Under the pieces are notes generated by a model. It had not been told where the DNA came from. It searched no databases and was given only the letters and a program-made list of their open reading frames with translations. The translations under genes and the position numbers were made by a program. 64,000 bases of DNA from Undaria pinnatifida (Eukaryota > Sar > Phaeophyceae > Laminariales > Alariaceae): NCBI GenBank assembly GCA_012845835.1, contig JABAKD010000014.1, forward strand, positions 9,139,074 through 9,203,073, written 5' to 3'. This document shows, one piece after another, positions 30,889 to 42,627 of the stretch; the stretch's first letter is position 1; each line of letters starts with the position of its first letter.

Positions 30889-32258
30889 TCTCCGCCTAGC
30901 TTTACCTCTTACCAGTGTGTTTCCTTCTTCGCAGGCCGAAGTAAAGTATCCCCTCTAAAGAACACAGCGGAAATGGGGGGAAACGATGTCCGTGTGATTC
31001 AGGTAACAACCCTTTGGCAGATAGAATGAAACCCGGGTGGGGCGGGTTGTGGCGATTGTTTTAATGAACTTCATGCCCCCTCCTGCCCTCCTCCCGCTAC
31101 AAGCACGCCTTCCAGCAAATAATTATACAAATCGTCGTATCCCGGGTGAGATACGTATGCCACGATATAGAGGTGTTTTTAAAAACGGCTTGATTTCTGG
31201 GTTTCCTCGTTCGAGGAGCTCTATACCTCTACAACAACATCAAACAGCAACGACGACGACAACAACAACGAAGGAGCCCCGGTTACTCCCAAAACGTTTC
31301 AGCCACAACAAGTTCCATATCCTGTTATTATAGTAGAATGGTCGTATATTATGTCATACTGAGTACATAGATTTTCCGCATGCACGGGTTATCTAAGCAC
31401 AGGGGCTTCGCTCGGATAACACCCTCCTCCTGTGTACGACTCTGTCGTCGTGGCGGGTGAGCTAATTGGTTACCGTTTGCGTCCCGTTTTGTTTCTCGTG
31501 GCATGCTTCGTATCTATAGATACAGACCGAGGCCGCGATAGGGCCACACCGAAAATCCCACACATATATATAGTCTACTACGATATCTAAGAGACGTGCG
31601 TGGGCACTACGGTAGGGCCGCACGGTCATTTTCTGCGGCTCTAAAGATGTATTTCGAGGAAGCACATAGAAACAAGCCAAAGGTGAGAATGTGTTGTTTT
31701 GGGTGCACACATCACCAGTAGTAAGACTATACATGCAGATAGCTTTTCCTTGTAATACTACAGTGAGTGCGTGGACGGTATGGTTGGTTGGAAGACACGC
31801 TCTAAGCATTGTTGTCAGATGGCAACACGAAAGTTGTACTGCTGCAGGCCTATCGCCAGGGAAACACTTACCTTCTTTTCATTCCGAACACCGCAATCCT
31901 CTCTTCGAGAGCCCAGACGGGGAGATATGTACTTCTGCAAAACCAACAGTGAGTAACAAAGAAAAACGAGAAAAATGAAAAATAAATGTCAATTTCTTTC
32001 TCGATTCGTACAGAAATCGAAATCCTCCTCGATTGTTCGTCGGGTTGGCTGTTCGAGGACTGTGTGGCGTCTGGGATCAAGATCCGCGCGCTCCTCTGAC
32101 ATCACCGATGATAAGTATGGTGAGACATACATGGTATACATGGTATACCTATAACAGGGATATCGGGTAGTAGTGTGTGTCATTAGTTGCTTTAGTTGAG
32201 GGTGAGCAGCTATAGACTAATCAGAGATATTTCCGCAAGGAAAAGGGAGCTGGGCGCC
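30889..32258. other. No recognised gene
   Basis: Short frames only; no repeat family of the window was recognised here. Confidence 0.4.
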
Positions 32259-32906
32259 GAGTCATCCCACGATAGGAGCGCAACAAAGAGTTTCTGGGCC
32301 CCTTAAACATGAAGATATCTCAGTACCTCACGCGAAGCAACTGACTTCGAAGACATTCGCCCGCACAACCCGACCACTATTTTATAACAATATTCTCAGG
32401 ACGTCAGCTGTGAGTTTGTATGCGCTCTAGTAGACTACTACTAATAGTCCAGAAACAAACACACTATTTGAAAAACTATCGTACTACCTATTATAGTTCT
32501 ACATATACTTTTGCTTGAGGGAGGTCAACGGGTCAGAACGCCAGAAACATGTAATAAGATTAAGGGGCTGTTACAAACGCAGGGGTCACCCTTTCTTTGC
32601 AGGTTTCTCTGCTAGGCAAGTTTCACGTTGATCACTCACTTGTACTAGATAAACCCTTGTATTAGTTCCACACTCGCCACGGACGAACTGAATAGCGTTC
32701 AATTCCGCGAGGCAAAACCATCATCCCCTTTATCTTATACGCACATGCCTTCAAAGGCATGTGAAACCCTTATATATTCAGCCGTATCCCATATCTTACG
32801 CCTTGTTAGGCTCCCAAGGGAATACCATACCAAACGCCATATAGCCTAAGGGCAGCCCCTTACGGGGGGGGAGGTGACTCCGCTGCACGCCTGCCGTGGG
32901 ATGAGC
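32259..32906. mobile_element. MITE family B relic with an insertion
   Basis: GAGTCATCCCACGATAGGAG at the left and TGCACGCCTGCCGTGGGATGAG at the right are the two ends of the family. Internal TTCGAAGACATTCG and CACAACCCGACC match 57907-58175. At about 650 bp it is much longer than its ~270-bp relatives, so something was inserted near 32395-32860. Confidence 0.5.
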
Positions 32907-33055
32907 ACTCGTTGGCGCAACGTAAGAGGCGATTTCGTCATAGTTGGTGCGTATGAGACGCGTGCGCTACGACCGGGGCAATACTGTTTAGCTCAACCGT
33001 GTGTTCTGAATGACGGCGGGGGGCGGCTGCTCCTAAGCGAAAAATGGTGGGACTT

Positions 33056-34420
33056 TCATTGTGAGTGTTTCGATCCGTCGACACTTGGCTCAGCGGATGG
33101 TCCGGTGGCCTCAGATGGCGATAATCCAGCGACTCCAATGGTCCCATGTGATGCTGTTGGTCCAGCTCCGGTAATTCCGGTTCCGGTGATTCCAGCGGGT
33201 GCTAATCCGTGAAGTGGTTGGCATCTTAGTATGTCGTTGGGGATTTTAATCACCCGGTTTTCCTCCTCCGAGGTCCGAAACGGGTCTCTCTCGGCGTAGG
33301 TAAACTCAACACACGTGATCGGTGGCTTTGTCCACGATGCTTTTGTCGCGCGCGTGTTGTCGAAGGTATCCTCGACTCTTGGATTGGGTCTTGTACTGGC
33401 GGTCTCGTGATGCGGTACATTTGGTACGGCCCCAGATGTAGTAGAATGTGCGTCCCCTGGAGAAATAGCAGGTGTAACTCCTGACAATGACACCCCAACT
33501 TCTTGCGGTAGTGCTCCAGCCCTTGATCGCGGTTCTCCAATCTCTGGTGAAGATGACGCCTCTTCTTCTGATGAGGATGCTCCAGCTCCCGTCGATGACG
33601 TCCCGGCTGTTGACGATGACCTTTCCTCTTCCAGAAGGTTGTTCGCGTAGTAGTGTAGCATGACCTGGACTAGCGCGCAAAAGCGCTCCACCTCAGTGAC
33701 AATGGCTTCCTCGGGCGTGGCGTCCGGGATTTGCGCATGTTGGCGCTCAGTCTCCGTGGCAGTAGCCTCTTCAGGCGTGTTGTTTCCGCCTCTTGGTGTG
33801 CGCTCCTTTTGGGTTGCAATATTCTGTCCATACCGCGCGGATTCGTTTTTCGTTGGGGCGTTGCCGTCGTGGTGTGTTCCATGGCGATCCTGGAGTTGAT
33901 GACAAGTCCTTGGGTCTCTGTGAAGGCGCGATCGCCTTGATTGGCGTTGTTTCTTGCCTGTGCTGCAGGAACTGCAGCAGGCGTTGATGACATATAAGCC
34001 GTGCCGCCAAGGGTGCGAAGAAATACGTTGTAAGAGCATACACCCTTGTCCTCTGGGTGTTGGGTGCGCGGAAGCAAATTGCAGCTGTCGAACTACAAAT
34101 GGGGGTTTCCCGTCTCGAGGATATTGCTTACCCCTGAGGGCATTGCTTTGATCGAGGAGAAGACGTTGCGTCCCAGTCTAGGTACGAACATGACCGAGAT
34201 GCGAACAGGAACACGCTGGCCAGCCTGGTCGATGATGTATCCCCAGATGGTGCCTGTTGGCTGTTGTTGCGAATACCTTCTTGTTCCCGTTGGTCATGAT
34301 GGCCTTCGGCTCCTTTAGCATTGTGTAAGCCCTGATGCTCTTCCGCAGTCTTGAGACCAGCTCTTCGTTTATCAAGTGGTCCGACGCACCGCTGTTCACA
34401 GTCATCGTGAACCTGTCGCT
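33056..34420 (-). pseudogene. Copia protease remnant and Ser/Glu-rich linker
   Basis: Directly downstream of Gag, the reading TVNSGASDHLINEEL is the Copia aspartic-protease active-site region, with Asn where the catalytic Asp belongs. The frame shifts near 34250. The other frame continues with IIDQAGQRVPVRISVMFVPR, then a TAG at 34093-34095 where Gln is expected from context (HL-stop-FDS). Beyond about 33950 the typical pre-integrase zinc motif and integrase core are missing; instead there is a Ser/Thr/Glu-rich frame (33056-34039) like the linker before reverse transcriptase. The element is therefore internally deleted and dead. Confidence 0.7.
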
Positions 34421-34482
34421 GTGGGGGTGAAAAACCTTGTTGCCGCTACCATTGGGGTGAAAACCCCCTATTGCCGCTACCA
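34421..34482 (-). repeat. 31-bp tandem duplication at the Gag/protease boundary
   Basis: Two near-identical 31-bp units (34421-34451 and 34452-34482; shared GGTAGCGGCAA and TTTTCACCCC on the coding strand). Since 31 is not a multiple of three, the duplication shifts Gag into a stop and separates it from the protease frame. Confidence 0.85.
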
Positions 34483-35552
34483 GCTAGCAGCCCTGCAAAC
34501 GCGAATCCCTCTTCGAAACCATCGTCGAAATTGAGGGACGGCTTTTTGTCGCCATTGCGGCGTGTGCTCGCGCGTTGTACATCGGAGGCAGTGTGAGCGC
34601 GTCTACTCTGCGGTGGGCGTGGCGCTCCTGGCTTGTAGCATTCCGTGTCGTCGTGCGAGGTAGTTTTGTGTACAGAATACCACTTGTGCCCAGCTCCAAC
34701 GTTGTATGCTGTCTTGTCGTTTGAAGATTCCTTGTTCTTCTGCTTGTTGTGGGCGCCAGTAGATCTGCTGTCATAGTCGTCCTTCCTTTTCCAGCAGTTG
34801 CGGGCGTAGTACTCTTGCTTTCCGCAATGACTGCAAGTCGATGCCGCAGTCATGGCTGCGCCACGACCAGCGATCTTGGTGTCGCTGTTGCGCGAAAGAT
34901 CATCCAAGTAAAGATGGCGCATCGTGCTTTGTATCTGATCAGTGTCGAAAGCCGGGTCTCGGTACATCATCATCTTGATGTCCTTGTACTCCGCCGTGAA
35001 TCCTTGAACACATACGTCCTTGAATCTGCTGTCGGAAATCGTCTCGCCCATCTTCTCGAGCTCAAAGCGCGCAAGCTTTTTTCCCATGAAATAGGAATCC
35101 GGATCTACTCCTTGCTTCATGTTGGACTTGATGAGCTTGTCCTTTTTTGCCCGGATCACTTCGTGAGTGACCTTGTTGCACTTCGAAACAAGCTTTTGTA
35201 GGGCATTTTGTCCGTCATCGGTCGTCCCAGTCTCATCCTCGTGCTTGAGTACAAGTAGAGATGCTGGTTTCTCCGGTGTTAGTAGAAAAAACATGGCGTA
35301 CAGGTCTTGATTTGCCCTTTCATAAGCTGCGATTTCTTGTGCGAGTGCTGGTGGTGAAGATCCCGTACCGGCCGTCGCCTCGGTCGATCCAGGATGCCCT
35401 TTAATGAGGCTAGCGATATCGCGTCCGGATGCTCCAATTACAACCGCTAATATTTTATACCCATCTCGAAAATCGGCTGGGCTGCGCCCATCGAACGTTC
35501 GCAATCCTTTGATGGTTTGAGCGAGTGAAGCGCTGCTGCTGGATTTCCCCAT
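34446..35552 (-). CDS. gag: Copia-type Gag polyprotein (decayed element)
   Basis: 368 codons starting MGKSSSSASLAQTIKGL. It has a UBN2/Gag-like region (about residues 85-235, with VTHEVIRAKKDKLIKSNMKQ and HLYLDDLSRN), then a zinc knuckle at about 245 reading CSHCGKQEYYARNC, in which Tyr replaces the His of CX2CX4HX4C. A second Cys/His segment reads HKWYSVHKTTSHDDTECY. Gag packages retrotransposon RNA into virus-like particles. The ATG is 50-60 bp from a candidate LTR end. The frame is open, but altered zinc ligands and the broken protease indicate a dead copy. Confidence 0.8.
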   Translation of the reverse strand: MGKSSSSASLAQTIKGLRTFDGRSPADFRDGYKILAVVIGASGRDIASLIKGHPGSTEATAGTGSSPPALAQEIAAYERANQDLYAMFFLLTPEKPASLLVLKHEDETGTTDDGQNALQKLVSKCNKVTHEVIRAKKDKLIKSNMKQGVDPDSYFMGKKLARFELEKMGETISDSRFKDVCVQGFTAEYKDIKMMMYRDPAFDTDQIQSTMRHLYLDDLSRNSDTKIAGRGAAMTAASTCSHCGKQEYYARNCWKRKDDYDSRSTGAHNKQKNKESSNDKTAYNVGAGHKWYSVHKTTSHDDTECYKPGAPRPPQSRRAHTASDVQRASTRRNGDKKPSLNFDDGFEEGFAFAGLLAGSGNRGFSPQW

Positions 35553-35572
35553 GATGATGATGAGTAGTATGT

Positions 35573-36098
35573 ACCAGGTAGCAGTTCACTCAAATGCCTT
35601 GTATGATCCCACACAGAATGTAGTAGTACCAGTAATCCCGCCGCACGTATGATACGTGCTGCTATAGACTATGGAACAGCCGTTTCAAGTGCAGTAGTGG
35701 TGCTTGTCTAGAAATCCAAGGCGTTGTGGAGGTTTCGAAATTTCGAAATTCGAAAAAATACAGCAGTAGTATACTTATGTATGCTGCTGGGTGCTGGCTT
35801 GCACTAGTCGCCTTGATGGTAAGAGTCTCCTTTAGCAGACCGCTACTCTACTGTCGGGAGTGCTCTTAATACATCCTGTCGCTTGGAGTTCGGCGAGTCC
35901 TTCTGAGAAGTCGCGCCTTTGTCCCGCACTCTTAACGAGGTGCGTTGGGCTCGAATTTTGGTCGGTCTATCTCGATGACCACACGTGAAGCCTTTGGTCC
36001 GCACTCAACAAGAGGTGCGTTGGGCTCGAAGTTTGTTCGGTCTATCACGATGATCACACGTGAAGTTCCCTCGAATTTGAGGTCAGAGCTCTATTAAC
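35573..36098 (-). repeat. Possible 5' LTR of the Gag element, with 75-bp duplication
   Basis: On the minus strand this stretch starts TGTTAATAG and ends TGGTACA just before Gag. The TG...CA ends and position suit an LTR, but no partner LTR was found on the other side. Within it, 35915-35989 and 35990-36064 are 75-bp tandem copies (shared GGTGCGTTGGGCTCGAA, TCGGTCTATC and CACACGTGAAG). Confidence 0.35.
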
Positions 36099-37737
36099 AG
36101 ACAGTATTGTATACCGTCGAGAGTTGCCTCTGTACCCCTGTTGCTCAGAATGGCTCGCTTGTTTGGAGTCGAGGCAACGTGCAGCAGTTGTATATTCGAG
36201 TGTATCGAGGTTTTAATTTTGTTTTTCCAGATCTACAAAATAATGTGGTGATCAGAATGTTCCGTGGGTGGTAGCTCTGTCGGTCTGTCCCTCTCGAAAA
36301 ATGTTAAGTACAATGCTCCTTTGGCAGATAGTGGTCAGGCGTGTAGGGAGCTGTTTGACTTATACGCTGATGTTGCTCCGTGTAATTGGGGCTGATTGTC
36401 CACGGGTATGGATTACGCTTCAGCAGAGCCCCCAACCTACAACAGTGGTGGGGTTGTGAGATGAGGTTGCTGAGTTACGACGTTCAGCAGTTTCGCTCGA
36501 TTATATAGAGATATCGCCTGTAAAACTAGACGAAGGGCGAGATGACACGGTCGTGACGGTGCTCGATGGGTGCCACTAGTCGTATTATAGCAGTTAGACA
36601 ACAGCAGTAGTTGCTTTACGCAGGACCCTCTTCGATACACGTGGTACCCACGCGAACCGTACATGAATATATTTTCAACGAAGTACTCTTCGATGCTGGA
36701 TTCTCCTTGTCGTATGAAGAAGCTCCCCGTTAAGCAGCAGAAGTAGCAGACTTCTTGACCCCCTCCTAGCCAGTAGTGGTGACAATGGTCGTGAACCGAT
36801 GTGCCAGCTGCTTGACGCGTTTGCGCGATACGAGGAACGCAACCTGTTGACCTTTAGGTGGCGGTGTGTAGCATGTACATTGTGTCAGCCCGTAGCTGGT
36901 ATACCCTTGCGTAGGCTCGCTTGCGGATGACCCGATCAAGACACAGCCCCTATGATAATTAGAGGCTAACGCAGACTAACGGTTAAGTGTGCCTGTAGAA
37001 GAGGTTCAAAGAAGAAAAGAGAAGAAGTTCGTTGGTCGGCGACCCCAGGCCGATACGTTGATTGACGATAAATTTACTCAGCAGATGAGAGCTGATGGTG
37101 AGCAAAAAAGTGATCGAGGTGAGTCTGGTCATTACTTGATTGAGACGGCACAATGCGTATGCTACGGACAGATGCCCTCTATGATGGGTAGTTGTCTGAT
37201 CTACCTACAGCAACGTTTCCTGAGGCTTGCTCGTGGTCTACCGTGCCTATGGCAATATTCCCTGAGGTTTGCTCCCGGGAGCTTAGCCACGTCAACGTCC
37301 CAAAGTCAGCCTAAGATCATATTTCATGAATATTGCTATGCGTACGTTTTTCTGCCGCATTATTTTTTTACACCGCATTGCTCGTACGTACTAGAATACA
37401 AGTACCAGTTTTTTATATGATTAACCAGTAAACGGCTGTGCATCATGTATCCAAGTTATTACTGCTGAGACTGCTGCATGCTAAAAATGCCGCATCGATA
37501 AACAAACGACACTTAACAGACATATTATCATTCTCTGTTGTATGCATACAAGCAACTCGCAATGTATACCAGACGACTTTCAAGTGTTATCAAGTAACGA
37601 CATGACGGTTACTGACAAGTAGCATCACTAATATTCATGACCACATACAAAAATGAAATATAGCATTGAAAACAACCAAAAACAATAAGAGAAACCTGTG
37701 GTTCTGAGCCGCTGAAAACGGAGACCATCACAGTAAA
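36099..37737. other. Unassigned; one 144-codon frame
   Basis: A frame at 36989-37420 (+) starts at GTG, not ATG, and reads PVEEVQRRKEKKFVGRRPQ..., with no domain I recognise. It might be an internal exon or chance. No other feature was seen. Confidence 0.3.
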
Positions 37738-38055
37738 TGTTGAGTGCATGCTTGGATATGATACGGATATAATGGCGGTTGAGTATAGTAGGGGTTTCCA
37801 GTGATAGGTTAGCTTCATGTTCGCGGGATATCGGGATGACGGAATGTGTCCCGGGCTGTTTAGCCGACACTCCTCCTCTCCTTCATCTTGTTCTTCTTCT
37901 ATCGAGGAGTCTTCTTCTCTCCACGTTGCGCCTCGGCATGGAGCCGTGATAATATAATACGTCCATGATGCATTTATCTACCTTCTGCTGATCCACTACC
38001 CTCGGCTGATTGTGCAATGAATGAGTAAGCCCTCTACGCTTCTTAGGGAATAACA
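37738..38055 (+). repeat. 5' LTR
   Basis: 318 bp; landmarks GCGGGATATCGGGATGACGG, CTCTCCACGTTGCGCCTCG and AGCCCTCTACGCTTC are shared in order with the 3' copy. Confidence 0.75.
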
Positions 38056-38149
38056 AACAAGAAAATTATCTCGCGCCGTACGCGGTAGATTCCTGTTCGA
38101 AGCAAAGGGTGCTGCATAAAAAGAGCCCTCCCTGTGAAAGGGAGCAAGA

Positions 38150-39113
38150 TGGTTGTCCTATTTCATGCCTGAGGGCGAGGTCAAACTGGGCGGTGTGGAC
38201 GTGAAAGCGTTGGCAGAGAGAGCGGGGAGCTCTCAGCGGGCCAAGATACGAGAGCTGGAAGAGCTGCTTGCAAGAAGGGACCGCCTCGAGAAATAAATTG
38301 AGGGTGGTTTTCGTTATTGGTTTCCGGACCACCGACCAGATTTCGAAAGGATGGGACGAACTCTACCGAATCAAAGGTCAGATTGATGAAACCAAACTAA
38401 TCATTTGCGAGTGCTCGTAAGTACTCCTCAAGCTTTCCAACCTCTTTTTACGACAGGAGCAAATGCGAGAGATTCGCGGCCAACCCAGACACAAGAGAGG
38501 AGAGCGGGCGTGGCAAGGTGGAAGTCACAGCTCGCAATCCCACTGCTTGAAAGTGGGAGCGAGAGCACGGCACAGCAGCAAACGTAGGAGCAACAGCAGC
38601 AGCAGCAATTCGAGACGGAGGAAAATGGAACTGTGGTTGATGCGGGCAGAGAGATAGTGGAATTGGAGACGAGGGAGAAAGAGCAGGAGGTGTTAGTGTT
38701 GCAGCTGCAACAGGAGCAGCAGCGGCAGCTGCAACCTCTGGCGGCACCACCACCTGTTTGGAAGTCACAGCTCGTAACCCTCTACTTGAGACTGGGAGCG
38801 AGGGCACTGCACAGCAGCAGCCTCAGGAAAAGCTCAGCAGTTTAAGACGAAGAGACAAGGCATGGTTGATGCAGGCAAAGAGATGGTGGAGTTTGACACG
38901 GGGGGGGAGGGATGGCTCGACGATTTGGTTGTGCAACTAAATTACGAGCCGTATATGTCGTGCTCCGCGGGAGCGACGGCTGCCGAGCCCATTGACGTGT
39001 GGGCCAGGGTGGGATCGGCACAAGATGGCTGGTTGCGATGGAGGACGCTGGGTGTGGGAGGTATGTACGGACACCCAGGAGGAGAGTCCTTTCCGCCTTT
39101 TGCACCCGACTAA
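38150..39113 (+). pseudogene. Broken coiled-coil frame with 240-bp tandem duplication
   Basis: Inside the LTR element, a frame reads VDVKALAERAGSSQRAKIRE then a heptad-like LEELLARRDRLEK before a TAA. After a possible 40-nt intron (38418-38457, GTAAGT...CGACAG) comes SSKCERFAANPDTREESGRG and VEVTARNPTA. The block at about 38520 is repeated at about 38760 (LEVTARNPLLETGSEGTAQQ). The first copy carries a one-base shift relative to the second. It may be the element's own gag-like gene or a captured host piece; I cannot assign it. Confidence 0.35.
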
Positions 39114-40829
39114 GGCAACAATCAGGTAATGTAATGTATCGGTACACTTTATTACGTCTGGTCTTTGTCTTCATTCTAGAGTAACACAGCAGGTAAGGGA
39201 TTTTCCCCGTGTGAGAAGACATCGTATGAACTATCGAGATATACTGATACTGCTGAAAGTACAGTAGCAGTGTTTGACTGGCGAAGCGACGACATGCTAT
39301 TATTTGCGGGTAAGGCGTTGATTTTCGCATTCTTTGCGGTTCGCATTATTTGCAGTTAAGACTTTGTTTTCGCGTTCTATCATCGCAAAGGGCAGAGTAG
39401 CTTGGGTAGAGGGACCGGCAGGGTAAATGATTGTGTCTGCACTTCAGCCCCCCTGGCCCCAACCACCGGCAACTGTGATTGCTTGTGGTATGATAGCTCT
39501 GCTGATCAACCGATTACTACTACTACAGGATGCAGGATGCTTGACGGGTTGAATAATTGATGATGTCGGCCGTAGGTAGCGCTTGATTGTAACAGCCGTG
39601 TTTTTTGTCTGTCATATGTTGGGTTTTGTTCTCTGCAACAGTTTGGGTTGATTTATTTTCAATCAACCATTTTCCCTCGCGTACCAAAGAGGAAAATAAT
39701 TTGCCATTTCCGAAACATAATTTTCGATTCCGACCGTGCCGTATTTTCCTAAAATCCCCGGGAAAATGTCTGGAACGAGATATATACGTCATCCGGTTCT
39801 ACAGATACATTGGTGACGGTTGATGGCTGTAGGAGTATGGTTAGTACCAGTAGTATTTTGTTTAGGGTACGCACGAGATATGATGCCACATACGTGGTGT
39901 TTTGGGTGTCTTATACAATGCCGGCTACTTCCATAATGGTTGGTTGTCAACCTCAACAGCGATCTAGCATACTGCGTTACACGAAATGAAGAAACCGGTA
40001 GTGAGGGAATATTTTTGGTATTACTCACGCGTTTTATAAGGCAGTATGTGGTGGAGGTATCGGGACGTGTTTTTCTCGTTAAGCTGAATATTCCACCCTG
40101 ATCTTGCGCCTGTTGTGCGTGCCTGATGTAATATGTACATAGTATTGTAGTCTGACATTATTTTCTTGACAATGATTGATTATTGGCTTGATTGAGTTCA
40201 AGCCCCCTTTTGTTAGATCGCCGCCTCAACTCCGCCCGCCCTTACCATGCGCGTGTGCAGAGTGTTATGGAATGCGGTATCTGTATGCCGTACCAAAAAA
40301 GAATGAGCAGGCGGAACGGGGTAGATTATAAGGCCTTTACATAATCCACAGGTGCTCAAACGTTTTGTGCGGGTAATATATTAGGATTATGAGTACATAC
40401 AGTCGATAAAGACCAATATTCCTGCGTTCGTTATGGAGTTTATCTGATACCGTATTCTACATGCGCGTTTTAGTCAAGGTTCCCCAACAGTTTAAAGGAT
40501 CTTTGTTTCTTCGCCATCGTAGTTTATCAAGTAGCAGCATGGACAAACACTCTTGCGGCACTGTTATACTACGTGTCGCCCTTCTGGGAAGGAACATGCG
40601 AAATAACTTTACCCTCGATAGAGCAACCTCGTCGCGTGTATCGAGGCATTTGCACTCTGATTTATCGGTACTCTGAAGCAGAATCAAACACACGGTTGAA
40701 TTCGTGCTATCCCTGCATTAAACAGGTGCCAAGTCAAGTCTGAAACATAATGGCTTGTTGCGGGATTTGCGGTGAATGGTGGTATATACGTTAGTTCTGG
40801 TAGGAGAAACCCGCACGAGAAAGGTCGAA

Positions 40830-40982
40830 AGTTCGATGAGTTCGCTAAGTCTTAACCCGAGGGCAACTGGCATTTTTCGCGAGCTGGTCGAATGCTTGAT
40901 GTGGCTTGTTAACCAGACACGTCCGGACATTGCGAACGCAGTGAGGGCGGTGGCTAGGTACACGAATTCGCCAAGGAAGTAA
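40830..40982 (+). pseudogene. pol: Copia reverse-transcriptase C-terminal fragment
   Basis: Reads FRELVECLMWLVNQTRPDIA then NAVRAVARYTNSPRK, the conserved region between the RT palm and RNase H of Copia elements (usually Y.G.LMYL...TRPDI). It is cut at both ends; TAA follows at 40981. Confidence 0.85.
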
Positions 40983-41199
40983 TACCGGAACACTTCAGTT
41001 GACATTTCCACTTTCATCGGGATTTTACGATGAGCGCTTGACTTGGAGAACGATGAAATTTCTCAGGATTAAGTACGTGCGGTTCGCTGTTTCTACAACT
41101 TGATAATAATTTTGAGATTCTTCGTTTCCATTTCAGTATTTGATCCCTGATGATGGAATGTTGGGAGTATATTATGAGTTGGAAGTATGATGTTTTTGG

Positions 41200-41480
41200 A
41201 ATTTGGGGTGGCAACGTTTTGGTAAACTACCCGGGGTCATCCCTGCGCTATGGTCTTCTCAACCCAGCTCAGTAGTGAGACCCAGCTGAGGCAAATGGTT
41301 TAGTTTAAATATTGCAAATTTGGCCTGTGTGGCTTTTTCATCATCTGGCCAATTCTGGGATTTGGGGGTGGCAACGTTTTGGTGAACTACCCGGGGTCAG
41401 CCCTGCGTAATCTGTCTACGGTTTTCACAACCAAGCCCAGTAGTGAGACCCAGCTGAGCCAAATATTTTAGTTTATACCC
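41200..41480 (+). repeat. ~150-bp tandem duplication
   Basis: GGGGTGGCAACGTTTTGGT, AACTACCCGGGGTCA, CCCTGCG and AGTAGTGAGACCCAGCTGAG occur in the same order at about 41204 and 41357. Confidence 0.8.
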
Positions 41481-41539
41481 TGCAAGGAGGGGTCACGCCC
41501 ACCTGTTACCGCTTGTGCGGGGTGCAATTCACTTGTATT

Positions 41540-41665
41540 CGATTTGGGAAGGCTCATTAACTTGGAAAAAGGTCTCAAACTCGACGAGTTCGATAAGTCT
41601 GAAACCGAGAGCGACTGGAGTTTTCGCGAGCTGATTGGAAGTTTGATGCGCTTTGACTTTTGAAA
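41540..41665 (+). pseudogene. pol: Second RT fragment, frameshifted
   Basis: Nucleotides match the start of the 40830 fragment (GACGAGTTCGATAAGTCT, CGACTGG, TTTTCGCGAGCTG). One T is missing relative to that copy, and the reading breaks after GSLMRF. It is a duplicate of the same pol segment. Confidence 0.65.
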
Positions 41666-42313
41666 GGGGATGAGGATTCTGCATATATTTGCTGGATGTT
41701 GGTACTTATAGGAGCGCATGGTTTTTTGGGAGGCAAGTAACCTGTTTCTTGACTTTTGAAATAATGCTTTTTCACGATTTACGTTGTCGGCTATGATATT
41801 ATTTTACTCTGGATTTGAGCATTTGGAATCTGAATGGATTTTTGGCCTATACCCAGCCGGCAGACATTTTTCTAATTCGAAAGTGAGATTTTTTAGACTG
41901 CTGTCCGACTACACTTGTTGGCAGCCCTATTCTATGGAGCTGATAACCGTTTTACAAGGAAGGCTGAGTGCTGACTATAGGGCCGACGTTTGAGTTTTCG
42001 GATTTTGGAATTTGGATTTCAGATTTGAGCTTTCGGTCTATGGATTTCGGATTTGGGTTTTTTGTTTTTGGATGTAGGATTTCACAAGTTAGATCCTAGG
42101 TTCGCCAAGATTAATGTTGTGGGTACTATCCCTGGATTGTGTTTCTAGCTTTATGGAGTGCTTTTCAAGAACTGTGGTGCTGCAATATTTCTTTCATGTC
42201 ACAACAGTAGTACTGGGAGGATATCGTTTGACCATATTTTCATTGAATCGTTTTACCCTGATGATATGATAATAGTATAGCATCATGCCGTATAGTTTAC
42301 GGAGCAGGGAGGC

Positions 42314-42627
42314 TGTTGATTGTATGCTTGGATATGATACGCATTGGTGATGGTCGGGTATAGTAGGGGGTTTCAGTTATAGGTTAGCTACATGGTAGCG
42401 GGATATCGGGATGACGGAATATGTCCCGGACTGTTCAGCCAAAACAAATCCTCTCCTCCTCCTTGTTATTCTTCTAACGAGGAGTCTTCGTCTCTCCACG
42501 TTGCGCCTCGACATGCAGCCGTGATAACACAATATACTCATGGTGCATTTATGTACATCCTGCTGACCCACTACCCCACGGCTGATTGTACAAAGGATAA
42601 GCCCTCTACGCTTCGTAGGGATTAACA
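42314..42627 (+). repeat. 3' LTR
   Basis: 314 bp, paired with 37738-38055; starts TGTTGATTG after a purine-rich GGAGCAGGGAGGC and ends GGGATTAACA. Confidence 0.75.

Larger units (their letters stand above)
37738..42627 (+). mobile_element. LTR retrotransposon (Copia type), decayed
   Basis: Direct repeats 37738-38055 and 42314-42627 both run TGTTGA...TTAACA or TAACA, about 80-85% alike by eye, and bound a 4.26-kb interior. GGAGCAGGGAGGC before the second repeat may be the polypurine tract. The interior contains two reverse-transcriptase fragments on the same strand and no intact frame. The flanking five bases differ (GTAAA and ATCAT), so no target duplication remains; recombination between different copies is possible. 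Confidence 0.7.

Noticed and set aside
32874-33212. 112-codon frame on the + strand
   Set aside because: It starts inside a family B MITE end and runs antisense to the Copia linker frame; no domain seen.
33056-34039. Integrase core in the first Copia element
   Set aside because: No HHCC motif or DD35E spacing is visible; the frame is Ser/Thr/Glu-rich linker.
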